A stretch of DNA of 63,014 nt from Bacteroidota bacterium (GTDB taxonomy: Bacteria > Bacteroidota > Ignavibacteria > UBA10030 > SZUA-254). The notes below the pieces were generated by a model that saw only the letters and a program-made list of their open reading frames with translations, searched no databases and had not been told where the DNA came from. The DNA lies in the NCBI GenBank assembly GCA_020056225.1, contig JAGVIE010000048.1, positions 165,352-228,365 on the forward strand, given 5' to 3'. Below, one piece after another: positions 27,227 to 34,992 of this stretch (position 1 is the first letter of the stretch; each line of letters begins with the position of its first letter). The translations under genes and the position numbers were made by a program.

Positions 27227-30112
27227 TTAATTTGATACTGCTTTCATAACAGCATCATGCACTTTCGGTCGAATTTGCATGATTTTGGAATTATTCCGTG
27301 TCGGATAGACACGATTGGTCAGTAATATAACAAAAATATTTTTCTCCGGCTCAACCCAAACAGATGTTCCTGTGAAGCCGGTATGTCCGAATGATTTTTC
27401 TCCAAATAGCGAGCCAGCCGAACTGTAACCGTTCATCGTTTTTGTATCCCATCCAAGCGCACGCGTGCTGTTTTTGCTTTGTCTTGTTGTAAAAAGCTTC
27501 ACCGTTTCAGGTTTCAAATATTGCTTGCCGGCATAGCTTCCACCGTTCATTATCATCTGCAGAAAAATAGAAAGGTCTGATGCTGTTGAAAATAAACCTG
27601 CGTGGCCTGAAATACCGCCAAGTGCAAAAGCATTCTCATCATGAACCTCACCTTGAATTAATCGCTTTCGGTAAACGGAATCATACTCGGTTGGTGTAAT
27701 CTCCCTCCAGATGGATGATGGAGGGTTATAAATTGTTGATGTCATACCTAAAGGTTTGAAGAAAACTGAATCGACATATTTATCAAGAGTGACACCTGAA
27801 ATCGTTTCAACAATCTTTCCAAGAAGAATAAAATCGAAATCGCTGTAGACCGTTGAATCACCCACCGGATAAATCGTCTCGGTTTGATAAACTGAATCCA
27901 AAACTTCCTTCGGCGATTTGCATGTCAGATACAATCTTTTAAAAGCAGGCAGTCCACCATTGTGCAGAAGTAAATTTCGGATTGTTATTTTTTCTTTACC
28001 ATTACTTCCAAATTCTGGAATATGTTTCACCACTGAATCATCAAGCTGGATTTTTTCTTCATCATACAATCTCATGATTGCCGATGTGGTTGCAATAACT
28101 TTAGTAACCGATGCAATGTCATAGATAGTGGACGCACTCACTTTAGTGCTTTTAGAATTGTACTCGAATGAACCGAACGATTTATTATAAACCACCGCAC
28201 CGTCTTTCGCTACGAGAAGTTGGCCGCCGGGAAAAACATGATCTTGAATCGCTTCACTCATGATCGAATCGAGCCGGGCAAGACTATCACGATTCATTCC
28301 TGCATTTTCAGGGATATCTTTCCTCAAAATGGATTGAGATAAATCGATTCCGCAGCCGTATGAGAATAAGCCGGGAATTGTTACAGGCAATTTCCCACCG
28401 GTTGGGATTTCTCCAAACAGCGCCTCGACAATGGCTTCGGTTGAAACTTCACAATCCGAATAGGTACAAACAACACTTCCGGCATTGGGGAATGCGCCAA
28501 TGACATATGGACTCCCCAACGATATCAGCGCCATCGGTTTACCAAGCTTAGTGAGTGAATCGACGACACCTATTATACCGGGTGGGAACCCGAACGCACC
28601 GGAGCCGGAACGGGCTTTGGAAAATACCGGACAAACGATCAGGTCGGCATCGTTTGCTTTTTTGAATACCGACTTAAAATCAAGCGAGTCGCTAGACGGA
28701 TTTATTTTGATTGTCTGCAAATTAGTGTAACGTCTCTTTAATTGCGCTGTGAAATAATCTCCAACCGCTTCATTCGGTGATGATGTTGACGGACGATGAA
28801 TCTCAGTCCGGTAATTCTCAGCATCGGCAACTACAACTTCAAGTATTTGTTTCATCCCAAAACGCTCAAGAGGCAGGATGGAATCGTTCTTCAAGACGGT
28901 TATTGAATTCCGCGCAACTTGTTTCGCAATTGCCAGATGTTCAGGGGTTGCAACAACTTCCGGTATTTTTTTCAAATCAACAAAACGGTTAGCTGATAAT
29001 CCCATCGACCACTTGAATTTTAAAATTTTTGCAACCGATTCATTTATCCGCGCTTCAGAAATCCTTCCTTTTATAACAGCGTTTTCAATTGCATCAATTG
29101 CTTTTTCTTCATCCGGAAGAACAAGAAGGAGATCCACACCCGCATCGACGGCTTTGACTGCGGCAGAATCGGGACCGAATCCATTTACAATCGCTCCCAT
29201 ATCCAAAGCGTCTGTAACTACAAGTCCTTTGAATCCTAAATCAGCTTTTAAAAATCCGGTTATGATGGACGGAGATAATGTCGCAGGAATCTTCTTCGTT
29301 TCGAGATAAGGCACTTCGAGATGCGCCACCATAATAGATGGAATGTGTTGATCAATCAATCTTCGAAACGGATACAACTCTACACTATCAAGCCGCGACT
29401 TTGTTTGACTGATAATCGGAAGATCGAGATGCGAATCGGTTTGTGTATCGCCATGGCCGGGAAAATGTTTAGCAGTTGATATCGCTCCGCCTGATTGCAA
29501 TCCTATTGCAAATGCAGACGCCATATCTGCAACGAGATATTGATTTTCACCGAACGAGCGAGTGTTGATTACAGGATTGTCCGGATTGTTGTTAACATCT
29601 ACAACAGGCGCGAAGACCTGATGAACACCAAGTGCGCGGGATTCTTTTCCGATTGCTTCGCCTACTTTAAAAGCGAGCGCCGTATCTAGTGTCGCTCCAA
29701 TTGCCATTGCTTCGGGAAATCTAGTGCTTCTTCGAATGCGCATCGCGCTTCCCCACTCAAAATCTGAGCCGATCAATAAAGGCAAATCCGACATATCCTG
29801 AAACCGGTTAATTAGTGTTGCAGTTTCATAAACATCGCCCTGGAAAAAAATCAATCCTCCAACTTTCTGTTCCTTCACCAATCTTTCGAGCCGCTTGAAC
29901 TCATCACTTTGATCGCTGTAATAATATCCGTACGCGCGAGACATTATCATCTGACCGATCTTTTCTCTGAGAGTCAATCGTTGGAGAGTTTGTTCTATCC
30001 ATTCGCTTTCTGTGGGATGTTTTATAGCCGAGGTTGGAGCGCATCCTTGATAAAACAAGAATGAGATGCATAAGACAAAACTAAACAGGTGAATGTTGAA
30101 GGAATATCTCAT
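27227..30112 (-). CDS. Lipoprotein fusion: GH3 beta-N-acetylglucosaminidase (NagZ type) plus serine beta-lactamase-like domain
   Basis: A 961-residue protein. A lipoprotein signal ends in FYQGC (Cys24). The GH3 domain (about 35-375) has the NagZ signature KHFPGHGDT (215-223), where His and Asp act in catalysis, and the nucleophile Asp301 in VVTDALDMG. A GH3 C-terminal alpha/beta sandwich follows (about 400-595). The last part (about 605-961) is a class C beta-lactamase/DD-peptidase domain with SVTKV (SxxK), YSD in place of YSN, and HTG in place of KTG. NagZ removes GlcNAc from muropeptides; the second domain may be an esterase, amidase or peptidase. Such fusions are known in Bacteroidota. The upstream gene encodes an amino-sugar kinase, which fits cell-wall recycling. 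Confidence 0.9.
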   Translation of the reverse strand: MRYSFNIHLFSFVLCISFLFYQGCAPTSAIKHPTESEWIEQTLQRLTLREKIGQMIMSRAYGYYYSDQSDEFKRLERLVKEQKVGGLIFFQGDVYETATLINRFQDMSDLPLLIGSDFEWGSAMRIRRSTRFPEAMAIGATLDTALAFKVGEAIGKESRALGVHQVFAPVVDVNNNPDNPVINTRSFGENQYLVADMASAFAIGLQSGGAISTAKHFPGHGDTQTDSHLDLPIISQTKSRLDSVELYPFRRLIDQHIPSIMVAHLEVPYLETKKIPATLSPSIITGFLKADLGFKGLVVTDALDMGAIVNGFGPDSAAVKAVDAGVDLLLVLPDEEKAIDAIENAVIKGRISEARINESVAKILKFKWSMGLSANRFVDLKKIPEVVATPEHLAIAKQVARNSITVLKNDSILPLERFGMKQILEVVVADAENYRTEIHRPSTSSPNEAVGDYFTAQLKRRYTNLQTIKINPSSDSLDFKSVFKKANDADLIVCPVFSKARSGSGAFGFPPGIIGVVDSLTKLGKPMALISLGSPYVIGAFPNAGSVVCTYSDCEVSTEAIVEALFGEIPTGGKLPVTIPGLFSYGCGIDLSQSILRKDIPENAGMNRDSLARLDSIMSEAIQDHVFPGGQLLVAKDGAVVYNKSFGSFEYNSKSTKVSASTIYDIASVTKVIATTSAIMRLYDEEKIQLDDSVVKHIPEFGSNGKEKITIRNLLLHNGGLPAFKRLYLTCKSPKEVLDSVYQTETIYPVGDSTVYSDFDFILLGKIVETISGVTLDKYVDSVFFKPLGMTSTIYNPPSSIWREITPTEYDSVYRKRLIQGEVHDENAFALGGISGHAGLFSTASDLSIFLQMIMNGGSYAGKQYLKPETVKLFTTRQSKNSTRALGWDTKTMNGYSSAGSLFGEKSFGHTGFTGTSVWVEPEKNIFVILLTNRVYPTRNNSKIMQIRPKVHDAVMKAVSN

Positions 30113-30212
30113 AAGTTATTTATGGTTAAGAACATTGAATTTTAAGGAAAAAAGGAGTGGAAAGCAAGAAATTCACCAGTGAGGTACTATGGATCTCGGC
30201 GGTGAAAGAATA

Positions 30213-31148
30213 TTAGCGGAACGCATTCAAACCGATGATTGCGGCGCCGAATGCGGATGAAAATTTGGGTTTCTGTATAAGTATATTGGGCAGTGAACTG
30301 ATAATTTTTTCTTTAACTATTTTCGAATATGGATTCTCAGATTCTAGGAGTCCGCCCATCAACGCGACCGGCAGTTTCTTTTTTGGTCTTACCTGCATAA
30401 TCAGCACGCGGACCAATTCGGCTAACTCTGTAGCGTTCTTCAGAAGTATCATATGGGCAACCCTATCGCGTTCAACTACCGCCTCAAATACTTTCGGCGT
30501 GAACGAAGCGATATCGACTTTCTCATGATAAATCTTCGCGATCAGTTCATCGTGCGAAGAAATATCGTAATGAGCGAACGCTTTTTTGGTCAACTCGGTT
30601 TTCTCGCCCCGTCCGTCGAACTGGCGCATAACGGCGCCGAGCGCATCCTTGGCGATATTATATCCGCTGCCTTCGTCGCCGATAATTTTTCCCCAGCCGC
30701 CCGAACGCAGAAGTTTTCCATCCTCGGTGCGGTAAAGTGCTATCGATCCTGTCCCGGCAATGGCCACAACTCCCGGCTCGCCTGCAAAGGCAGCTTCGAG
30801 TGCGATCCGCGCATCGGTTTCAATAGTGATATTCTTGAGAGGGAATTTTTTTCTTAAACTTAACGCACGAAGCGTATCGCTCAGCTCGGCTCGATCGGAA
30901 GCTCTGCCTGCGCCAGCGATCCCCATAACAACACTTTGCAAATTCTCGTGCTCACAGTCTGCTTTCTTGCAACACTCGCGGATAAGATCGAAGAGAGACG
31001 CCGCCACCAGCTTGACACCGAAGGTTTGTATTTGGGAAGGACCGCCGCTGTGTTCTGCAAAGACAGCTCCATCCTGCCCAACTATTAAAGCGTGGGTTTT
31101 TGTACCGCCGCCATCTATACCAACCACATATCGTCTATGTTCGCTCAC
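30213..31148 (-). CDS. N-acetylglucosamine kinase-like protein (BadF/BadG/BcrA/BcrD ATPase family)
   Basis: A 311-residue ASKHA-fold kinase. The phosphate-1 loop GIDGGGTKTHALI is at residues 10-22, GIAGAGR at about 73, and VVAIAGTGSIAL (phosphate-2) at about 130, with GGWGKIIGDEGSGYNIA after it; the GDEGSG block is typical of GlcNAc/MurNAc kinases in this family. It would phosphorylate an amino sugar in the cytoplasm. It lies about 100 bases upstream of the NagZ fusion on the same strand, which supports a role in recycling peptidoglycan sugars. The substrate (GlcNAc, MurNAc or glucosamine) cannot be fixed from sequence. Confidence 0.85.
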   Translation of the reverse strand: MSEHRRYVVGIDGGGTKTHALIVGQDGAVFAEHSGGPSQIQTFGVKLVAASLFDLIRECCKKADCEHENLQSVVMGIAGAGRASDRAELSDTLRALSLRKKFPLKNITIETDARIALEAAFAGEPGVVAIAGTGSIALYRTEDGKLLRSGGWGKIIGDEGSGYNIAKDALGAVMRQFDGRGEKTELTKKAFAHYDISSHDELIAKIYHEKVDIASFTPKVFEAVVERDRVAHMILLKNATELAELVRVLIMQVRPKKKLPVALMGGLLESENPYSKIVKEKIISSLPNILIQKPKFSSAFGAAIIGLNAFR

Positions 31149-31275
31149 TATTATCCAATAATGCTGAAACCAATCTGTTTTCTCAATTTTTTACTGTACC
31201 AAAGTATCAAAAAAGGGTATGAGAAGCAAGATTGGCTGTGACGAATCTGATCCGGCAGATGACACCGACATATTT

Positions 31276-31305
31276 TTTGATAAGCATTTTTGACATATAA
31301 ATTTG
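31276..31305 (+). promoter_or_regulatory. Possible Bacteroidota-type promoter before the plus-strand island
   Basis: TTTG (31276-31279) and TAAATTTG (298-305 in the same line, i.e. 31298-31305) are 18 bases apart. This fits the Bacteroidota pattern TTTG-N(17-23)-TAnnTTTG. It lies about 100 bases upstream of the lipoprotein gene. The motif is short and A+T-rich, so chance is a real alternative. Confidence 0.3.
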
Positions 31306-31371
31306 ACCTTAAACCGTACATTTACTAAATTGGACGCAAGGGAAAATGGGCGATAAAGAATTAACTGTTAG

Positions 31372-31398
31372 ATTGAAACCATATGATAATAGTTAGGC
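31372..31398 (+). other. Recombination-core-like site upstream of the lipoprotein gene
   Basis: A 13-base word ATTGAAACCATAT (31372-31384) is followed by GTTAGGC (31392-31398), which matches the GTTRRRY core of integron attC sites, eleven bases before the TTG start. The same 13-base word occurs at 32639-32651 before the next gene. No integrase or full attC hairpin is visible. Confidence 0.25.
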
Positions 31399-31408
31399 AG
31401 TAATACCA

Positions 31409-32482
31409 TTGAAACTTAAAACAATAACAATAGCAATTATTATCTTAACGGCGTGTATAGTAAGCGGCTGTTCGATGGCACTCAAAACTTATGATGTGCT
31501 TAAAACATATTCCGGCCCAGAGTTGCTAAACGAACAGGCGTTCCTTGTACGGGACACTGACGAAACTATCTCATTTTTATCTATCAATGGTACGGAGTAT
31601 ACAGCGAATGGAACACCATACGAGAACGCTTCGGGTGTGTTGCTATTGCCCGGCACTTACAACATCAAGGTTAGCTTTAACTGGAAAGACTATACAAAAA
31701 AAAGACTTACCAGAACAGTTTTCAATATACCTGTATTCCATACTACAGAGCCACAATTTGTCAGGGCGATATTAAAAGCAGGGCGTTGCTACCGTATTAA
31801 TCCCGGAGTCGAACTTTACAATGAATCATCCCATATCTATGATTGGAAACCATATATTGAAGATGTGACTGGTAATCCCGATCTTTATCTTTGTAATTCA
31901 CCAACACCTCCATACATATATTCCTTTCAACCACCCTCATCGAAAATTACGTGTTCTATTGAGCCTTCTATTACAGGTAAATGGATTTTGAATCGAAACT
32001 TAGAAGGGCCACGTTTACCAACGCTGCTAACGTTTTGGAAGTATACAGACGCAATTTTGTTAACAAGCTATGTCTCAATACAAGTATATTTTTATGATTG
32101 TGCGCATAACATTAATCCTCTCACTATTGATGAGAATTGGCTCCAAGACTTATTTGAAGCAACATACTTCCAAAAACTTAAGCCCAAGGAAGTGGTGATT
32201 GAAGTACGTCCAATTGAAGAGACAACGATTGAGGACAAAAAATTCATTGTAACTCGATGCCAAATGTCCTACCATATTCCAATGAATGCGGGGAAAACGT
32301 ACGACGAAGCTATGGTATATATCTCTCAAATCCCATCGTCAAACCTCTCGCAGTGTTTTGTATTTGCATTGATCAAATCTAATTACAGTGGTAGAGATAG
32401 TGACGCTGGATTTTCTACCGAGGATATGAAGATCTTTACAGACTTGATTAAGAGCATGAAGTGTGTGATCTCTCAAGACTGA
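31409..32482 (+). CDS. Putative lipoprotein of unknown function
   Basis: A 357-residue protein I do not recognise. It begins with a lipoprotein signal peptide (MKLKTITIAIIILTACIVSG, Cys21), so it should be lipid-anchored in the periplasm or outer membrane. Residues 35-100 contain FLVRDTDETISFLSINGTEY and LLPGTYNIKVSFNWKDY, a beta-rich pattern like small envelope domains that follow a lipidated Cys. The rest is mixed alpha/beta, with no motif I can name. The start is TTG, with no good ribosome-binding site. It is the first gene of a plus-strand island surrounded by minus-strand genes. Confidence 0.65.
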   Translation: MKLKTITIAIIILTACIVSGCSMALKTYDVLKTYSGPELLNEQAFLVRDTDETISFLSINGTEYTANGTPYENASGVLLLPGTYNIKVSFNWKDYTKKRLTRTVFNIPVFHTTEPQFVRAILKAGRCYRINPGVELYNESSHIYDWKPYIEDVTGNPDLYLCNSPTPPYIYSFQPPSSKITCSIEPSITGKWILNRNLEGPRLPTLLTFWKYTDAILLTSYVSIQVYFYDCAHNINPLTIDENWLQDLFEATYFQKLKPKEVVIEVRPIEETTIEDKKFIVTRCQMSYHIPMNAGKTYDEAMVYISQIPSSNLSQCFVFALIKSNYSGRDSDAGFSTEDMKIFTDLIKSMKCVISQD

Positions 32483-32638
32483 TTTTGATAGCAAAGCCAA
32501 CCAGTAACCGGACGTACATAACCATGGTATGAAGGCTGTCTCCAAATACAAAGGGTATCTCTATGTTTAAATGAATAAGAGTTATTGTGTATTTTACAGT
32601 TGAATTTTATACCTATAGTATAAAGAAAAAAATTTTAT

Positions 32639-32651
32639 ATTGAAACCATAT
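32639..32651 (+). repeat. 13-base direct repeat of 31372-31384
   Basis: ATTGAAACCATAT occurs here and upstream of the lipoprotein gene. In both places it is followed by an AATA-rich stretch and then GTTAGGC or TTAACCC. The copy here lies about 34 bases upstream of the DUF2971 gene. Confidence 0.4.
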
Positions 32652-32684
32652 ATTAATAATTAACCCGCGGCATAAGGTCCACCG

Positions 32685-33593
32685 ATGATTCTTTACAAGT
32701 TTGTGACTGCTCAACGCGCTATAAATATTCTCAATAGTGGCTTTGTGCGTTTTTCTCAGCTTGCGGCACTTAACGATCCTTTCGAATCCTTCCCCCAAGC
32801 TGAAGGTTTCGTCACCAGAGAGTTCGCATTTAAGATTTTCGACATTGCTTTGAGCCATAAAGATATATTGAATAATCTCATTGAGGAAACGTATCAACGC
32901 ATGTACAACGATCTCTCCCCTGAACAGAAAGAACTCCTAGATTTCCAAGGCTACAAGATAATTGCTAAGAAGATTGTTGACGCTGAATTAGCAAAGAGAA
33001 ATACTACGCTTGACGATCTTCTTCGCACACTACTTGAGACGAACTCTGAGACCCTACTTGCAACCATGAAACAACAGGTTATTACCTCAATCGCAAACAA
33101 TATCTGTGTGCTAAGTCTTAGTACTGCTAAATCAAACCCTCTAATGTGGTCGCATTACGCGGATTCACACAGAGGTGTTGCTATTGGCTTTAATTCGCAA
33201 GACCCCTTTTTCTCTAAAGCCCTACGAGTCCAATATCGAATCGAAAGACCAAAAGTTGATCTCTTCCCAATTCCCGAAGAAGAACAAGAAAAACTCAAAC
33301 TAGCAGAAGCCATTCTGGCAACTAAGAATATATCATGGCATTACGAAGAAGAGTACAGGTTACTTAATGCAACAGTTCTGCTTCAAAAAAATCCCGCGAA
33401 TAATCCATCTGGATTTCCGATCTTTGTAGCAACTTTCCCTACCTTGTCTTTGCAGCATGTCATTTTCGGATGTAGCACTCCAGAAGATTACAAGAAAAGG
33501 ATAATCGAAATTATCGTAGCCAAATACCCCGCCGCTACAATGAGCGAGGCTATCTTGGATACCCAGACTTTTCAAATCAACTTTAAGCCATGA
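32685..33593 (+). CDS. DUF2971 domain protein
   Basis: A 302-residue protein. The opening LYKFVTAQRAINILNSG, then RFSQLAALNDPFES (the LNDPFE block), CVLSLSTAKSNPLMWSHYAD and GVAIGF define the DUF2971 family. A late segment NISWHYEEEYRLL is also typical. The family is scattered in accessory regions and near phages and defence genes; its biochemical role is not established. The start ATG at 32685 has only a weak AAGG in front. Context: plus-strand island gene between a lipoprotein and a small membrane protein, with an attC-like sequence directly after its stop. Confidence 0.8.
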   Translation: MILYKFVTAQRAINILNSGFVRFSQLAALNDPFESFPQAEGFVTREFAFKIFDIALSHKDILNNLIEETYQRMYNDLSPEQKELLDFQGYKIIAKKIVDAELAKRNTTLDDLLRTLLETNSETLLATMKQQVITSIANNICVLSLSTAKSNPLMWSHYADSHRGVAIGFNSQDPFFSKALRVQYRIERPKVDLFPIPEEEQEKLKLAEAILATKNISWHYEEEYRLLNATVLLQKNPANNPSGFPIFVATFPTLSLQHVIFGCSTPEDYKKRIIEIIVAKYPAATMSEAILDTQTFQINFKP

Positions 33594-33605
33594 AATGTGA
33601 TTGCG

Positions 33606-33654
33606 GGCTAACCAAGCCGCTCAAGCTGCCAGAAATAGCTAAGGTATGTTAGGC
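33606..33654 (+). other. attC-like sequence between island genes
   Basis: GGCTAAC (33606-33612) and GTTAGGC (33648-33654) could pair over six of seven bases and resemble the R'' and R' cores of integron attC sites; the bases after the first core (CAAGCCGCTCAAGC) also look like an attC. At 49 bases it is shorter than usual attC sites and the inner pairing is weak. A degenerate site or chance are both possible. Confidence 0.25.
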
Positions 33655-33675
33655 ACCCACGCAAAAGGAGAATAT

Positions 33676-34119
33676 ATGGAATACCGTCACACACAATTTG
33701 GTACTGTAATAATCTTTGGCGTTGGAATTGTCATCGCGGCAATTCTTGTTCATTTCTTAGTGAGTGAATCGATACCTCCCACTGAAGCAGGAGCCGCTAT
33801 CTTGCTCCTTCTTACGTTGTTTCTCTTCGCATCTCTCACTATAGAAATCAACCACGGCAGTGTGGTATGCCGCTTCGGACTCGGACTCATCCGAAAGGAG
33901 ATCAGGCTATCGGATATTACCAATGCTCGACCTGTGATCAATTCCTGGATCGCAGGATGGGGAATACGATGGATGCCCGGACAGTATATGCTGTGGAATG
34001 TGTCAGGCTTTCAAGCGGTTGAACTAACGTTGACAAACGGTAAAAGGTTTCGGATCGGCACAGATGAACCCGATACGCTTGTCCAGGCAATTCAAATCAA
34101 CAAAACAACGGGCACCTAA
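33676..34119 (+). CDS. Small membrane protein with PH-like C-terminal part
   Basis: I chose the ATG at 33676 because AAAGGAG sits seven bases upstream; a longer reading from 33646 has no such site. The protein is 147 residues. Two hydrophobic segments (TVIIFGVGIVIAAILVHFLV and AGAAILLLLTLFLFASLTIEI) precede a soluble part with VVCRFGLGLIRKEIRLSDI and LTLTNGKRFRIGTDEPD. The soluble part resembles the beta-rich bacterial PH-like domains that follow two helices in YdbT-like proteins. The role is unknown. The ORF is followed directly by a CCTAAC core-like sequence overlapping its stop codon. Confidence 0.6.
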   Translation: MEYRHTQFGTVIIFGVGIVIAAILVHFLVSESIPPTEAGAAILLLLTLFLFASLTIEINHGSVVCRFGLGLIRKEIRLSDITNARPVINSWIAGWGIRWMPGQYMLWNVSGFQAVELTLTNGKRFRIGTDEPDTLVQAIQINKTTGT

Positions 34120-34309
34120 CCTGCGCTCCCCAAATAAAAGCGATTCGTGACATGCAAGCTCACACTGAATAGAAACGTCACGGGACGGGCGGTATGATCG
34201 GGTTGTATTTTGCACGGTTTGGAAAGGTTTTGTATATTTGGGAAGCTAATAAACTGAAAATCCGTTTTGTGTTTGTTGCAACTTAACCGCAATTATAGGA
34301 GAAAAAAAC

Positions 34310-34435
34310 ATGAGCAAAGGTCTGGTCAGTAAGAAGTCATCCAAGAAGGCGCCAATGAAAACCAAGAAGGAAAAGAAAGCCGCAAAGCGGGACAAGAAGC
34401 AAGGGATAGTGAACGTGGTATCTCAACAATTCTGA
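34310..34435 (+). CDS. Lysine-rich 41-residue protein
   Basis: A short gene with a good ribosome-binding site (AGGAG about eight bases before the ATG). The product starts MSKGLVSKKSSKKAPMKTKK and continues Lys/Ala-rich before a short hydrophobic end; about 15 of 41 residues are Lys, so it is strongly basic and probably unstructured, as expected of a nucleic-acid-binding peptide. It lies about 90 bases upstream of the GIY-YIG gene on the same strand. I recall similar tiny Lys-rich proteins in FCB genomes but cannot name a family. Function is unknown. Confidence 0.55.
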   Translation: MSKGLVSKKSSKKAPMKTKKEKKAAKRDKKQGIVNVVSQQF

Positions 34436-34527
34436 TACTGCTACATGAGTATGGCAGCATGTTGGGGAAGACGCTGGTAGCCCGTAATGCCGCCAAACTA
34501 GAAAAAGAACTATCGAGGATAACTAGC

Positions 34528-34896
34528 ATGAAATCGGTACAGGATTTAAAAAGAGAATACAAAGAACGTCAGAAACCCGCTGGCGTTTTTATGGTGAAGA
34601 ATACCGCAAACGGCAAAGTCTTGCTTGGAAGCAGTATGAACCTTGAAGGACCGTTGAACAGTCACAAATTCATGCTAAAAATTGGAAGCCATCGGAACCC
34701 GGCGCTGCAAAAGGAATGGAATGAGTACGGCGCCGACAAGTTCGTCTTCGAAATTCTGGAAGTCGTAAAATTTAAAGACGATCCCGATTTCAACCTGAGC
34801 GACGAGTTGACTCTGCTCGAAGAAATCTGGACTGAGAAATTACAGCCCTTCGGCGAGCGGGGATATAATACTGAAAAACGTATCCGGCAGGCATAA
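34528..34896 (+). CDS. GIY-YIG nuclease-like protein
   Basis: The preferred start is the ATG at 34528 (MKSVQDLKREYKERQK), preceded by CGAGG; the longer reading from 34459 adds 23 residues without a ribosome-binding site. The product is about 122 residues. The segment AGVFMVKNTANGKVLLGSS corresponds to the GIY-YIG first strand and loop but with the Tyr of GIY replaced by Phe. NEYGADKFVFEILEVV and ELTLLEEIWTEKLQ with the late conserved Glu match the family. GIY-YIG domains cut DNA in repair and mobile-element enzymes; with the degenerate core, activity is uncertain. Last gene of the plus-strand island, convergent with the next gene. Confidence 0.75.
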   Translation: MKSVQDLKREYKERQKPAGVFMVKNTANGKVLLGSSMNLEGPLNSHKFMLKIGSHRNPALQKEWNEYGADKFVFEILEVVKFKDDPDFNLSDELTLLEEIWTEKLQPFGERGYNTEKRIRQA

Positions 34897-34940
34897 CGCG
34901 GGATAATTTAAACATCATCTATCTTTTGGTATTAAAAATT

Positions 34941-34977
34941 AAGGGGATAGTAAACATTCTTCTTTTACTATCCCCTT
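34941..34977. terminator. Bidirectional terminator hairpin between convergent genes
   Basis: Perfect 14-bp arms AAGGGGATAGTAAA and TTTACTATCCCCTT with a 9-base loop. It lies between the convergent GIY-YIG gene and the 1789-residue T9SS gene, where it can stop transcription from both sides. Confidence 0.75.
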
Positions 34978-34992
34978 CTCGAACAAATGTAC

